Shown one piece after another: positions 33,611 to 43,109 of a DNA stretch of 64,000 nt (the stretch's first letter is position 1; each line of letters opens with the position of its first letter). The stretch is from Phaeobacter sp. 11ANDIMAR09 (GTDB lineage Bacteria; Pseudomonadota; Alphaproteobacteria; Rhodobacterales; Rhodobacteraceae). The translations under genes and the position numbers were made by a program. Below the pieces are notes generated by a model. It saw only the letters and a program-made list of their open reading frames with translations. It was not told the origin of the DNA and did no database searches. The stretch spans positions 62,001 to 126,000 of the forward strand of contig NZ_LIKT01000006.1 of NCBI RefSeq assembly GCF_001294455.1, read 5' to 3'.

Positions 33611-35806
33611 GTGAGCGGGCAGGACTTTTTCCATCAGGGCGACAGGGTGGCGGTTTTGACCGCGCAACCTCTTGATCGGCTTTTGGATTATCGCGCTCCC
33701 GAGGGTGGCTGTTTTCGCGGCGCTTTTGTGGAAGTGCCGCTGGGACCGCGCAAGGTTCTGGGGGTGATCTGGGGCGCTGGGGGTGGCGGTTTTGATTCGG
33801 CCAAGCTGCGCAGTGTCATCCGGGTGCTGGATCTGGCGCCGATGCGCGAGGAGATGCGCCAGTTTCTGACTCGTGCAGCAGATTACACGCTGACGCCCAT
33901 GTCTTTGATGCTGCGGCTGGCAACCCGGGCTCCGGGCCTGTCGGACCCGCCGTCGATGCGAAAGGTGCTGCGACTGGGCGACAGCGCCCCCGAACGGATG
34001 ACCGAGGCGCGTGCCCGGGTGCTGACGGTGATGGAGGATTTCAGCGCGCTGGCCTTTACCGCCAAGGAATTGTCGGATCTGGCGGAAGTCACCCCGTCGG
34101 TGGTGAAGGGATTGGTGAAACAGGGCGCGCTGCGCGAAGAGGAGACCCCGCGTGATCTGCCCTATCCGCCTCTGGACCCAGCGCGCCCCGGAAAGAAGTT
34201 GACCGAAGATCAGGCTGCTGCGGCTGCGACCCTGGCCAAAGCAGTGCAAAGCGGCAGCTATGGCACCACGCTGCTGAAGGGTGTCACCGGATCGGGCAAG
34301 ACCGAGGTCTATCTGGAGGCCGTAGCGGCCTGTCTGCGCAGTGGCCGTCAGGCACTGGTGCTCTTGCCGGAAATTGCCCTGACAGCGGAATTTCTGAAAC
34401 GGGTCGAGCAACGCTTTGGCGCCACCCCGGCGGAGTGGCATTCCGGCGCCACCATGACCGAGCGGCGCCGGGTCTGGCGCATGGTGGGCCAGGGCAGCGC
34501 GCAACTGGTGATCGGGGCGCGTTCGGCCCTGTTTTTGCCCTTTCGCGATCTGGGGCTGATCATTGTCGATGAAGAACATGACACCGCCTATAAGCAGGAA
34601 GAGGGCGTGTTGTATAACGCCCGTGACATGGCGGTGCTGCGCGCGGTGATGTGCTCGGCGCAGGTGGTGCTGGCTTCAGCGACACCTTCGCTGGAGACCT
34701 GGGTCAATGCCGAGGCGGGCAAATACAAGCGGGTGGATCTGAAGGCGCGCTTTGGCACTGCGGTTTTGCCGACGATGCGGGCAGTGGATATGCGCAGTGA
34801 GGCTCTGGCGCCGTCGACCTGGATTTCGCCGACCTTGAAGCAGGCGATGACTCTGCGCCTGGAGCGCGGGGAGCAGTCGCTCTTGTTCCTGAACCGGCGC
34901 GGCTTTGCGCCGGTGACGATCTGCCGGGCCTGCGGCACGCAGGTGGCCTGTGACAATTGCGATGCCCGCATGGTGGAGCATCGATTTTTGAAGCGGCTGA
35001 TGTGCCATCAATGTGGCGAGACCAAGCCGGTGCCCGAGGTTTGCCCCTCCTGTCAGGTGGAGGGCAAGATGGCCCCGGTCGGGCCGGGCATTGAACGCCT
35101 GGGGGAGGAAGCCGCAGCGCTGTTTCCTGAGGCGCGCATTGCGGTGTTGAGCTCGGATCTGTTTGGATCAGCCCGGGCGCTGAAGGCGCGCATCGAAGAG
35201 ATTGCCGCGGGAGAGGCGGACATCGTTCTGGGCACCCAGCTGGTGGCCAAGGGGCATAACTTTCCGCTCCTGACCCTGGTGGGGGTGATTGATGCGGACC
35301 TTGGCCTGCAGGGCTCGGATCTGCGCGCCGGAGAGCGCACCTTTCAGCTGATGCGCCAGGTGGCGGGGCGGGCGGGGCGGGCCGAACGCCCGGGCGAGGC
35401 GCTATTGCAGACCTTTCAGCCCGAGCATCCGGTGATCCTCGCAATCCTGAGCGGTGATGAGGAGGAATTCTGGCGCGCCGAGGCAGAAGAGCGTCGTGCC
35501 GCAGGCGTGCCGCCCTTTGGCCGCATGGCGGGGATTATCCTGTCGGGGTCCGATCTGGCGCAGGTCTTTGATCTGGGCAATGCGCTGGCGCGCAATGACG
35601 GGCCCCTGCGTCAGGTCGGGGCGCAGCTCTTTGGCCCGGCGCCGGCGCCGATCGCTCGGGTGCGCGGGCGACATCGGGTGCGACTGCTGGTGAAGGCGGA
35701 AAAGGGGGTTGCCCTGCAGGAGGCGCTGGCGCGCTGGGTGCAGCCCTTCCGCATGAAGGGCGACCTGCGTCTCAGCATTGATATTGATCCGCAGAATTTC
35801 TTTTGA
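33611..35806 (+). CDS. priA: primosomal protein N' (PriA helicase)
   Basis: A 731-residue replication-restart helicase. The N-terminal DNA-binding domain (about 1-105) is followed by a helicase core with Walker A GVTGSGKTEV (about 224-233), DEEH in IIVDEEHDTAYKQEEG, and two zinc modules CRACGTQVACDNC and CHQCGETKPVPEVCPSC. Later motifs include GTQLVAKGHNFP and RQVAGRAGRAERPGEALLQT. GTG at 33611 is taken as the start because GGAGG at 33598-33602 sits eight bases before it; the frame is also open from a TTG at 33596, which that site would overlap. Confidence 0.95.
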   Translation: MSGQDFFHQGDRVAVLTAQPLDRLLDYRAPEGGCFRGAFVEVPLGPRKVLGVIWGAGGGGFDSAKLRSVIRVLDLAPMREEMRQFLTRAADYTLTPMSLMLRLATRAPGLSDPPSMRKVLRLGDSAPERMTEARARVLTVMEDFSALAFTAKELSDLAEVTPSVVKGLVKQGALREEETPRDLPYPPLDPARPGKKLTEDQAAAAATLAKAVQSGSYGTTLLKGVTGSGKTEVYLEAVAACLRSGRQALVLLPEIALTAEFLKRVEQRFGATPAEWHSGATMTERRRVWRMVGQGSAQLVIGARSALFLPFRDLGLIIVDEEHDTAYKQEEGVLYNARDMAVLRAVMCSAQVVLASATPSLETWVNAEAGKYKRVDLKARFGTAVLPTMRAVDMRSEALAPSTWISPTLKQAMTLRLERGEQSLLFLNRRGFAPVTICRACGTQVACDNCDARMVEHRFLKRLMCHQCGETKPVPEVCPSCQVEGKMAPVGPGIERLGEEAAALFPEARIAVLSSDLFGSARALKARIEEIAAGEADIVLGTQLVAKGHNFPLLTLVGVIDADLGLQGSDLRAGERTFQLMRQVAGRAGRAERPGEALLQTFQPEHPVILAILSGDEEEFWRAEAEERRAAGVPPFGRMAGIILSGSDLAQVFDLGNALARNDGPLRQVGAQLFGPAPAPIARVRGRHRVRLLVKAEKGVALQEALARWVQPFRMKGDLRLSIDIDPQNFF

Positions 35807-35868
35807 AGCGGTTTTGAGGCGAGAGCGCCTTTTGTGAAACCCAGGCCGGGTGGCCCTGCGACTTGGGG

Positions 35869-35896
35869 GCAATTGAATATTTATGGAAAGATGATG
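35869..35896. repeat. dispersed repeat copy B (half-palindrome)
   Basis: The 28 bases match the left arm of the palindrome at 13520-13547 at 26 positions (two substitutions in the middle). The right arm is absent; instead a small ACAGGG/CCCTGT hairpin follows. It lies 62 bp after priA, a 3'-flank position like copy A. Confidence 0.6.
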
Positions 35897-35955
35897 ACAG
35901 GGGCACCCTGTTGGTCGCGCGGTCGCGCCCTGTCAGGTCGGTGTTGGATTTGGGC

Positions 35956-37029
35956 TCAGGCTGTGGAGGTCTGGTGTTTTTGATCCACCAGAAAATCGGT
36001 GGTCACAGCGCCGACCCACATGAAGAACAGCGCCAGCCAAGCGGTGCCGGTGAAAATCGAGCCACCGGTGACGCCCGCGCCAATGGCACAGCCGCCGGCC
36101 AGCATCCCGCCAAAGCCCATCAGCACCGCGCCGATCATTGCCTTGCGCATGGTGGCGGCATCATCAAAGGCCTGCAGCTTCATCTCGCCCGCGGACCAGG
36201 CGGCCAGCATGGCGCCGATAAAGACTCCGGGCACCAGGCCGATGTCGAACTCAAGAATGGCATTGCGATCCAGGAAGAACATCAATGTGTGGGCCGAGGG
36301 GCCGGTGAAAGTTGCGCTTTCGATCTGCACCGGGTCAAAGGCCACCTGGGAGAGACCAAAGGTGAGCACCCAGCCAAGCGCTACGGCAAAGCCAACACCG
36401 GAGGCAAAGACCAGCCGCGCCGCGCCAATGTGATTGCGCCGCGACAAAACCAGCGCCAGGGCTGCGATCCCCAGTCCCAGCGCCAGCCCGCCCCATTCTG
36501 GCAAACCGACCTCGACCAGCAGATCCATATTGCGCCCGCCGGAGGTGATCCAGAGACCGGCGATCTTGTCACGCAGCGGCGAGAGCATGCCCGAGAGGCT
36601 CATCTGTGCCACCACGGCAAAAATCATGCCGGAAACCACCGAGCGAAGATTGCCGGTGGCGGCCAGCACCAGCAGGCGGCCGGAACAGCCGCGTGCCAGC
36701 ACCATGCCTGCGCCAAAGATCAAACCGCCGATAATGGCGCCTGACCAGCTGCCGGGCACGGCCATCATCCGGGCGTCAGCACTGCGCATCAACCCCAATA
36801 GTTCGGCCCCCTGTACCCAGACCACGGCGGTAGAGAACGTGAGCAACCAGACCGCCATCCGGTCGCCCAGGCCGCCGCGGGCAAATTCTACCGTGGCGGC
36901 GCGCAGACAAAACCGGGAGCGCTGGGCTGCGATGCCAAAGGTAACACCGGTCAACAGACCAAAGAGCGCTGCCAGAGGGGCTTCGCCGAGGCGCTCGGCC
37001 AGAGTTTCGATAAGAGTGAGTAGATCCAT
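35956..37029 (-). CDS. YeeE/YedE-family membrane transporter (thiosulfate/sulfur type)
   Basis: A 357-residue polytopic membrane protein with about nine or ten helices. The conserved cysteine motifs of the family are present: SRFCLRA near residue 30, ARGCSGRLL near 91 and GGCAIGAGVTGGS near 320. These cysteines relay thiosulfate in the TsuA (YeeE) structure. The start at 37029 follows GGAGG and is preferred over the longer open frame. No TusA-like partner or sulfur-oxidation gene is adjacent. Substrate is inferred from the family. Confidence 0.85.
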   Translation of the reverse strand: MDLLTLIETLAERLGEAPLAALFGLLTGVTFGIAAQRSRFCLRAATVEFARGGLGDRMAVWLLTFSTAVVWVQGAELLGLMRSADARMMAVPGSWSGAIIGGLIFGAGMVLARGCSGRLLVLAATGNLRSVVSGMIFAVVAQMSLSGMLSPLRDKIAGLWITSGGRNMDLLVEVGLPEWGGLALGLGIAALALVLSRRNHIGAARLVFASGVGFAVALGWVLTFGLSQVAFDPVQIESATFTGPSAHTLMFFLDRNAILEFDIGLVPGVFIGAMLAAWSAGEMKLQAFDDAATMRKAMIGAVLMGFGGMLAGGCAIGAGVTGGSIFTGTAWLALFFMWVGAVTTDFLVDQKHQTSTA

Positions 37030-37232
37030 GATCCAGGCCTCCGCGCGTAAGAATTCTGCGGACAATATACACATATTCGCATTTTTGATTTGATTTAGGT
37101 CATGGGCGGCGGGGGCAGAGCCCGGCACCGGTCCATATTTACGGGCGGCTGTTCTGTGCAGGGATGTGGGGCTGTATGTGCAGGGGCTGCTTTGGTCTCG
37201 CGCTGGGGCAAAAAGAGGCGTAGAGGAGGGGC

Positions 37233-38468
37233 ATGTTCAAACCTCTCTCTCTGGATGCGGCCCGTCATTTGCCGCTGTGGCGTCGCCCGACAACATTGCT
37301 CTTTGTGATGGCGGTCTGCATGCCGATTGCCTTTAATGCCTGGTCAGCGCTGCTGAACAACTTTGTCATCGAGGTGGCGCAGTTTGACGGGGCTGATATT
37401 GGCCTGCTGCATACGGTACGCGAAATCCCAGGCTTTCTGGCGGTGGGGGTGATAGCGGTCATCCTGTTTGTGCGCGAGCAGGTGCTGGGGTTGATCTCGC
37501 TGATCATGCTGGGTGTGGCCACTATGCTGACCGCCTGGTTCCCCTCGCTTGGCGGCATTCTGATGATCACCCTGCTCAGCTCCATCGGCTTTCATTACTA
37601 CGAGACGGTGAACCAGTCGCTGCAACTGCAATGGCTGCCCAAGGACCGTGCGCCGCAAATCCTGGGTTGGCTGATTGCCTGCGGGTCTGCCGCGACCTTT
37701 GTGGTCTACGGGCTGATCGTGCTGCTCTGGGAGAGCTTTGATCTCACTTTCAACATGGTCTTCATGACGGCTGGTGGCGTGACTGCACTGCTGGCCATGG
37801 CCTGCCTGCTGCTCTATCCGCAGTTTGACTCGCCAACACCACAAAACAAGAAACTGGTGCTGCGCCGCCGCTATTGGCTCTACTATCTGTTGCAGTTCAT
37901 GGCCGGGGCACGGCGGCAGATCTTTGTGGTCTTTGCCGGTTTCATGATGGTGGAGCGCTTTGGTTTTGACGTGCATGAAGTCACCGGGCTGTTCCTCATC
38001 AACCTGGTGATCAATATTCTGGTGGCGCCGCTCCTGGGGCGGTTTGTGGCCCATTTTGGTGAGCGTCGAACACTGATTATCGAATATGCTGGCCTGGCGC
38101 TGGTCTTTGCGCTCTATGGCGGCATCTATTGGTTTGGCTGGGGCGTGTTGCTGGCCTCGATCCTCTATGTAGTGGACCATGTGCTCTTTGCGCTGGCGCT
38201 GGCGCTGAAGACCTATTTCCAAAAGATCGCAGATCCGGCGGATATCGCACCAACGGCGGCTGTGGCCTTTACCATCAACCATATCGCGGCGGTGTTCCTG
38301 CCGGTCCTGTTGGGGCTGCTTTGGGTGATTTCTCCGGCGATGGTTTTCGCACTGGCTGCTGCCATGGCGCTGGTCTCTTTGGGGCTGTCCTGCCTGATCC
38401 CGCGCCATCCGGAGCCGGGCAACGAGACGATTTTTGCCAAGTACCGGCCTCGGGTTGCGGCGGAATAA
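37233..38468 (+). CDS. major facilitator superfamily transporter
   Basis: A 411-residue protein with twelve likely membrane helices. The first helices include LLFVMAVCMPIAFNAWSALLN and LGLISLIMLGVATMLTAWFPSL in part; a hydrophilic central loop QFDSPTPQNKKLVLRRRYW (about 200-218) divides the two halves. The substrate is unknown. It is followed 107 bp later by prmA and diverges from the YeeE/YedE gene. Confidence 0.8.
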   Translation: MFKPLSLDAARHLPLWRRPTTLLFVMAVCMPIAFNAWSALLNNFVIEVAQFDGADIGLLHTVREIPGFLAVGVIAVILFVREQVLGLISLIMLGVATMLTAWFPSLGGILMITLLSSIGFHYYETVNQSLQLQWLPKDRAPQILGWLIACGSAATFVVYGLIVLLWESFDLTFNMVFMTAGGVTALLAMACLLLYPQFDSPTPQNKKLVLRRRYWLYYLLQFMAGARRQIFVVFAGFMMVERFGFDVHEVTGLFLINLVINILVAPLLGRFVAHFGERRTLIIEYAGLALVFALYGGIYWFGWGVLLASILYVVDHVLFALALALKTYFQKIADPADIAPTAAVAFTINHIAAVFLPVLLGLLWVISPAMVFALAAAMALVSLGLSCLIPRHPEPGNETIFAKYRPRVAAE

Positions 38469-38575
38469 CCCTGCGAAGGGCCGAAAACAGGGGAGATAGG
38501 CGGGCTGCGCAGCTCAGCTCTTGACCTCTGCGGTGCATCGGCCTAGGCGCGGGGCACCGCAGCTGGAGATCCGAC

Positions 38576-39448
38576 ATGCCCACCTTTACCGCTCTGACCA
38601 CCCTTCCTGGCAAAGCCCAAGCCGAAGCCCTGGGCGATGCGATGGAGAGCCTGATGCCCGAACCCACCGGGGTGGGCGTTTTTGAGATGGAAGATGGCTC
38701 GGGCCTGTGGGAAGTGGGCGGCTATTTCACCGAAGAACCTGACCAGGCCGGGCTGGCCCTGCTGGCGACGCTGCACGGTGCCAAGGAATTCGCTGTCTCG
38801 GAACTGCCGGAAACCGATTGGGTGGCCCATGTGCGCCGCGAGCTGGCACCTGTCGAGGCGGGGCGCTTCTATGTCTACGGCAGCCATGACGCCGAGACCG
38901 TGCCCGAGGGGCGCATCCCGCTGCTGATCGAGGCGGCGATGGCTTTTGGCACCGGACACCATGGCACCACTCTGGGCTGTCTCAAAGCACTGGATCATCT
39001 GATCGACGCGGGATTTGTCGGCGCCAAGGTGGCTGATATTGGCTGCGGCACCGCGGTGCTGGCCATGGCAGCCGCGCGGGTCTGGGAAGGCGACTTTGTC
39101 GCCAGTGACATCGACGAGGTGGCGGTCGAGGTGGCCGAGGCCAATCTCAAGGCCAATGGCATGGAAGGAGCCGTCACCTGCCTGGAGGCGGCGGGCTTTG
39201 ATCACCCCGGACTGAAAGACATGGCGCCCTATGATCTGGTCTTTGCAAATATCCTCAAAGGTCCGCTGGTGGCGCTGTCGCCGGATCTCTGCGCCAATCT
39301 GCGCCCCGGTGGCTATGCCATCCTGTCCGGGATTCTCAACGAACAGGCCGATAGCGTGATTTCCGTTTATGCCGAAAATGGAACCAATCTGGTGCGACGC
39401 GAAGAGATTGGTGAATGGACCACCCTGCTTTTGCAGCGGAATAGCTGA
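38576..39448 (+). CDS. prmA: ribosomal protein L11 methyltransferase
   Basis: A 290-residue SAM-dependent enzyme that methylates ribosomal protein L11. Diagnostic motifs are AFGTGHHGTTLGCL, VADIGCGTAVLAMAAA (motif I) and VFANILKGPLVAL, the PrmA form of motif IV. The N-terminal substrate-recognition domain spans about 1-85. Length is normal. It is probably transcribed with the MFS gene upstream. Confidence 0.93.
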   Translation: MPTFTALTTLPGKAQAEALGDAMESLMPEPTGVGVFEMEDGSGLWEVGGYFTEEPDQAGLALLATLHGAKEFAVSELPETDWVAHVRRELAPVEAGRFYVYGSHDAETVPEGRIPLLIEAAMAFGTGHHGTTLGCLKALDHLIDAGFVGAKVADIGCGTAVLAMAAARVWEGDFVASDIDEVAVEVAEANLKANGMEGAVTCLEAAGFDHPGLKDMAPYDLVFANILKGPLVALSPDLCANLRPGGYAILSGILNEQADSVISVYAENGTNLVRREEIGEWTTLLLQRNS

Positions 39449-39552
39449 TTTTACGAAGGTTTATGACGATTTTTAGGCAATTGCCTTGGAATCGCATCTG
39501 ATGGAAACTATAAAAGTTTATCCGCTGGTGGGGGCCAGTTCGGAGCAACTTT

Positions 39553-39897
39553 ATGAGTATTCAACATCAAGAATTCCGGGGTCGTGTGGCCCGTTTGCAG
39601 AGCAAACATGATGGTTTCTCGCAGGGCTATGCTGCGCGAGTCCAATCCGACGGGCTGATTGTCATCGAACCACGTAAGATCCGTTCGCGTGTCTCTGGAA
39701 AAATCTTTGTTCTGATCATCGGTGCCTTTTTGCTGTTCAAGGCTTTCCTGATAGCCGCGCTGGGCTTTGACACCTATGACGAACGGGTGGCCAAGCTGGC
39801 GGGCGGCAACCAGGTTGAACAGATTGGCGCAGTGATCATGCAGTCTGATCCGGCATCTGTCTGGGCGGCGCAACAAATCGGGCCTATTCTGCGCTAG
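39553..39897 (+). CDS. small single-span membrane protein, hypothetical
   Basis: A 114-residue protein with a basic cytoplasmic N-terminus, one membrane helix (KIFVLIIGAFLLFKAFLIAALGF, about 50-71) and a short extracytoplasmic tail. No family recognised. It ends 98 bp before a strong terminator. Confidence 0.7.
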   Translation: MSIQHQEFRGRVARLQSKHDGFSQGYAARVQSDGLIVIEPRKIRSRVSGKIFVLIIGAFLLFKAFLIAALGFDTYDERVAKLAGGNQVEQIGAVIMQSDPASVWAAQQIGPILR

Positions 39898-39994
39898 AGC
39901 ATAGCATCTATGCTGAGGGGCAGCTTTTGCCCGCCTCTCAAAGCGGCCAGTCTGACAGGGCGGCGCTGGGTGCCTGATTTCCCAATTGCCGATT

Positions 39995-40028
39995 AAAAAA
40001 CCGTCGTGGCTTTGCCCGACGGTTTTTT
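39995..40028 (+). terminator. strong intrinsic terminator
   Basis: AAAAAACCGTCG (39995-40006) pairs perfectly with CGACGGTTTTTT (40017-40028), loop of ten. It ends the transcript of the small membrane protein gene and faces the terminator of the DUF1127/sRNA unit. Confidence 0.9.
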
Positions 40029-40080
40029 GCAGTTCTGCCGCAGGATTTCGCCCCAGTGTTCAGATCGCCTCTTGGGCCAA

Positions 40081-40171
40081 AAGAAAACCGCCGCGGCCAG
40101 TCTGGCGCGCGGCGGCATGTGGGTGATCCTTTAGGGAGGAGGAGAGAGGATCACCGGGAGCTGGTCTATGA
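40081..40171 (-). ncRNA. CcsR ('cuckoo')-like small RNA in the 3' tail of the DUF1127 gene
   Basis: Directly after the DUF1127 stop, the minus strand forms a 9-bp hairpin (40122-40130 with 40147-40155) whose 16-base loop contains CCUCCUCCC, an anti-Shine-Dalgarno motif. A second stem (40088-40095 with 40108-40115) is followed by TTTTCTTTT, a Rho-independent terminator. In Rhodobacter sphaeroides, CcsR RNAs with this loop motif are processed from a transcript that begins with a DUF1127 gene. The match of gene order, loop motif and terminator is the basis; processing is inferred. Confidence 0.75.
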
Positions 40172-40390
40172 TTAAAAGACAGGCTTGCCTGTTGCGATGT
40201 CTTCGATATCACCGCGGCTCAGGCCGATGTCAGCCAATTCGCGATCCGACAGAGCGTTCAGGGCGTTCTTGGAGTTGCGTGCATCATTCCACGACACCAC
40301 GGCGCTGGCCGCGGCGATGAACAAAAGGCCGATACGGCCAAACAGGCCGGTGGAGCCATAGGTGGTGCGGGTCGTGTCAAAAGCAGCCAT
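40172..40390 (-). CDS. DUF1127-domain small protein
   Basis: A 72-residue protein ending with the DUF1127 signature NALSDRELADIGLSRGDIEDIATGKPVF, rich in short charged turns. A middle hydrophobic segment (about 19-35) could touch the membrane. DUF1127 proteins in alphaproteobacteria are stress-induced and affect RNA turnover in some species. The start at 40390 follows a GGATGAGGAT ribosome site. Its 3' tail carries the CcsR-like hairpin, and a heat-shock-type promoter candidate lies upstream. Confidence 0.88.
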   Translation of the reverse strand: MAAFDTTRTTYGSTGLFGRIGLLFIAAASAVVSWNDARNSKNALNALSDRELADIGLSRGDIEDIATGKPVF

Positions 40391-40455
40391 ATCCTCATCC
40401 TTTGTATCTGAGTGAACATGTTGTGCAGCAACGGGATGTTGCTTCGGTTTTGCGC

Positions 40456-40484
40456 ATTTAGGGTGGAATTTTTGCCCGCACAAG
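40456..40484 (-). promoter_or_regulatory. RpoH-type promoter candidate for the DUF1127/sRNA unit
   Basis: Reading the minus strand, CTTGTG (40484-40479) and CTAAAT (40461-40456) are separated by 17 bases, about 66 bases before the DUF1127 start. The CTTG-type -35 element fits the heat-shock sigma factors that control this locus in Rhodobacter. The -10 element is only a fair match. Confidence 0.3.
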
Positions 40485-40696
40485 TGTCGAAAAACGCATG
40501 TGTCATATGCACAGTGCGCATAGCTTTGGCCTATAAAAATAAGGCTGATCTGTATCTATTTACGCCCTGCTCAGAAATGTCGCGTCCTGCCTGGTAAGGG
40601 GTCGGTTTTGGAACAGGATCCGGGGGTTTTGGCGTGGTGTTCCCATTTTGGCGCGGCCAGGGCGGCGTGCAACAGGATGGGAAAGCGTTTGGCCAT

Positions 40697-40711
40697 GTTC
40701 GCCTTTTGTGC
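40697..40711 (+). promoter_or_regulatory. LexA/SOS-box candidate upstream of ruvC
   Basis: GTTC-N7-GTGC matches seven of eight positions of GTTC-N7-GTTC, the LexA box of Rhodobacter and other alphaproteobacteria. It is 51 bp before the ruvC start. ruv genes are commonly SOS-controlled. Confidence 0.4.
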
Positions 40712-40761
40712 TATTTGCGGTAAAAATACTTTGAACACCACAGGCAAAGGCCGGGCAGAAC

Positions 40762-41259
40762 ATGCGCATTTTGGGAATTGATCCGGGGCTTCGCAACCTC
40801 GGGTGGGGGGTTATCGAATCGCAGGGCAGCCGGCTCAGCCATGTAGCCAATGGGGTCTGCACCTCGGATGGCGATGATCTGGGCGAGCGGCTGTTGTCGC
40901 TGCACAATCAGGTCTCAGAGGTGATCGAGCGCTATGCGCCCTGTCAGGCCGCCATTGAACAGACCTTTGTCAACAAGGACGGCGTGGCGACGCTGAAACT
41001 GGGACAGGCGCGCGGTGTTGCCCTGCTGACCCTGGCCAAGGCCGGCTTGCCCACCGGGGAATATGCCCCCAACCGGGTGAAAAAGACCGTGGTCGGGGTG
41101 GGCCATGCCAGCAAGGAGCAGATCATCCATATGGTCAAACTGCAGCTGCCCGGCTGCAGCCCCAAAAGCGCCGATGCGGCAGATGCGCTGGCGATTGCCA
41201 TCTGTCACGCCTATTACGGTGGAACCCAGCAAAGACAGTTGAAAGAGGTGCGGGCATGA
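40762..41259 (+). CDS. ruvC: Holliday junction endonuclease RuvC
   Basis: A 165-residue resolvase that cuts Holliday junctions. The four acidic catalytic residues are all in their classical places: Asp7 (LGIDPGL), Glu66 (AAIEQTF), Asp138 and Asp141 ([11 protein letters not shown]). Its end overlaps the ruvA start by 4 bp, so the two are translationally coupled. Confidence 0.97.
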   Translation: MRILGIDPGLRNLGWGVIESQGSRLSHVANGVCTSDGDDLGERLLSLHNQVSEVIERYAPCQAAIEQTFVNKDGVATLKLGQARGVALLTLAKAGLPTGEYAPNRVKKTVVGVGHASKEQIIHMVKLQLPGCSPKSADAADALAIAICHAYYGGTQQRQLKEVRA

Positions 41260-41945
41260 TTGGCAAGCTCACGGGACGTCTGGACTATCGCGCCACGGAT
41301 CACGTGCTGATTGACGTGCGTGGCGTTGGCTATCTGGTCTATTGCTCGGAACGCACCATGATGAGCCTGCCGGGGGTGGGTGAGCCGGTGGCGCTTTATA
41401 CCGATATGCTGGTGCGCGAAGACCTTTTGCAGCTGTTTGGTTTTACCTCGCTGGTGGAGAAGGAATGGCACCGGTTGCTGACTTCGGTGCAGGGGGTCGG
41501 GGCCAAGGTTTCGCTGGCGATCCTGGGCACCCTGGGCCCCGATGGAGTCAGCCGTGCCATTGCCCTGGGGGACTGGGGCAGCGTCAAGGCGGCCAAGGGG
41601 GTTGGCCCCAAGACCGCGCAACGCATCGTGCTGGATCTGAAAGACAAAGCACCCGGTGTCATGGCCATGGGCGGCAGCCTACCCGAGGCTATGGAGGGTG
41701 CGGACCTGGAGGCGGTGGTCGAACCGGCAGAACCCGCCGCGCCAAAGAAAACGACGCGCAAGGCCAAGGCTCAGCCCAGCGGCGCGGCGGCGGCCTCGGC
41801 CGGGGCTTTGTCTGCTTTGGGCAACCTTGGTTATAGCCCCTCGGATGCGGCTTCAGCGGTGGCAGAGGCGGCAGGAGACAACCCCGAGGCTGATGAAGCT
41901 GCATTGATCCGCGCCGCGCTGCGGCTCTTGGCACCAAAGGGGTGA
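41256..41945 (+). CDS. ruvA: Holliday junction helicase subunit RuvA
   Basis: A 229-residue junction-binding protein. It starts [11 protein letters not shown] and has helix-hairpin-helix motifs ([32 protein letters not shown]) and a C-terminal RuvB-binding domain ([18 protein letters not shown]). The linker is longer than usual (about 145-175), rich in Ala, Glu and Lys, as often in alphaproteobacteria. Confidence 0.96.
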   Translation: MIGKLTGRLDYRATDHVLIDVRGVGYLVYCSERTMMSLPGVGEPVALYTDMLVREDLLQLFGFTSLVEKEWHRLLTSVQGVGAKVSLAILGTLGPDGVSRAIALGDWGSVKAAKGVGPKTAQRIVLDLKDKAPGVMAMGGSLPEAMEGADLEAVVEPAEPAAPKKTTRKAKAQPSGAAAASAGALSALGNLGYSPSDAASAVAEAAGDNPEADEAALIRAALRLLAPKG

Positions 41946-41972
41946 GGGGATGCAAGAGAAAGCGACCCTTAT

Positions 41973-41994
41973 GCCTTGGCCTCTTGGCCAAGGC
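41973..41994. repeat. hairpin between ruvA and ruvB
   Basis: GCCTTGGCC (41973-41981) pairs with GGCCAAGGC (41986-41994), loop TCTT, followed by further GC-rich inverted sequence. No T-run follows. It separates ruvA from ruvB, which are usually closer, so ruvB may be expressed at a different level or from its own promoter. Confidence 0.5.
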
Positions 41995-42079
41995 GCGCCT
42001 GAGCTCCCCCCCGGGAGGGCGCTTTGCACCCACCCGAGGTCGGGCACTGCGGATATAGCTAGCCGAACACGAGGCCCCC

Positions 42080-43102
42080 ATGATTGACGCCGATCCCTCC
42101 CTGCGGCCCGAGCCGCTGCCCGAGGACAATGACCGCGCGCTGCGTCCGCAGGGCATTTCCGAATTCATCGGCCAGGCCGAGGCCCGCGCCAATCTGCGCA
42201 TCTTTATCGAAAGCGCCCGCCGCCGGGGCGAGGCGATGGACCATACCTTGTTTCACGGGCCTCCCGGCCTGGGCAAGACAACGCTCGCACAGATCGTGGC
42301 GCGCGAGCTGGGGGTGAACTTCCGCATGACCTCGGGGCCGGTGCTGGCCAAGGCCGGGGATCTGGCGGCAATCCTGACCAATCTGGAAGCCCGCGATGTG
42401 CTGTTCATTGATGAGATCCACCGGCTGAACCCGGTGGTGGAAGAGATCCTCTATCCGGCGATGGAGGATTTTGAGCTGGACCTGGTGATCGGCGAAGGGC
42501 CCGCCGCGCGCACTGTGCGCATCGAGCTGCAGCCTTTCACCCTGGTGGGGGCCACCACCCGCATGGGGCTGCTCACGACGCCCCTGCGGGATCGCTTTGG
42601 CATCCCCACCCGGTTGCAGTTCTATACCGTGGAGGAGCTGTTTGAGATCGTCAGCCGCAATGCCCGCAAGCTGGGCACCCCGGCGGATGACGATGGCGCC
42701 CGAGAGATTGCGCGGCGCGCAAGGGGAACCCCAAGGATCGCCGGGCGGCTCCTGCGCCGCGTGGTGGACTTTGCGGTGGTCGAGGGCGACGGCCATATCA
42801 CCCAGGCGCTGGCGGATGGGGCCTTGACCCGGTTGGGGGTCGATCATCTGGGGCTGGATGGGGCGGACCGGCGCTATCTGCGCTTGATCGCCGAAAACTA
42901 TAGCGGAGGTCCGGTGGGCATCGAGACGCTTTCAGCGGCGCTGAGTGAAAGCCGCGATTCCCTAGAGGATGTGATTGAGCCATATCTGCTGCAACAGGGG
43001 CTGATCCAGCGCACTCCGCGGGGGCGAATGCTGGCGCAGAAGGCCTGGACCCATCTGGGCATGGCACCGCCGCCGCGTGCAGCGGACCTGTTTGGACAAT
43101 AG
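42080..43102 (+). CDS. ruvB: Holliday junction branch-migration ATPase RuvB
   Basis: A 340-residue AAA+ motor. Walker A is [10 protein letters not shown] (59-68), Walker [11 protein letters not shown] with Asp111-Glu112, and the arginine-finger region is [18 protein letters not shown]. The C-terminal winged helix has [18 protein letters not shown]. Length is normal. It follows ruvA after a 134-bp gap with palindromes and is followed 7 bp later by a MazG-like gene. Confidence 0.97.
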   Translation: MIDADPSLRPEPLPEDNDRALRPQGISEFIGQAEARANLRIFIESARRRGEAMDHTLFHGPPGLGKTTLAQIVARELGVNFRMTSGPVLAKAGDLAAILTNLEARDVLFIDEIHRLNPVVEEILYPAMEDFELDLVIGEGPAARTVRIELQPFTLVGATTRMGLLTTPLRDRFGIPTRLQFYTVEELFEIVSRNARKLGTPADDDGAREIARRARGTPRIAGRLLRRVVDFAVVEGDGHITQALADGALTRLGVDHLGLDGADRRYLRLIAENYSGGPVGIETLSAALSESRDSLEDVIEPYLLQQGLIQRTPRGRMLAQKAWTHLGMAPPPRAADLFGQ

Positions 43103-43109
43103 GGTGGCG

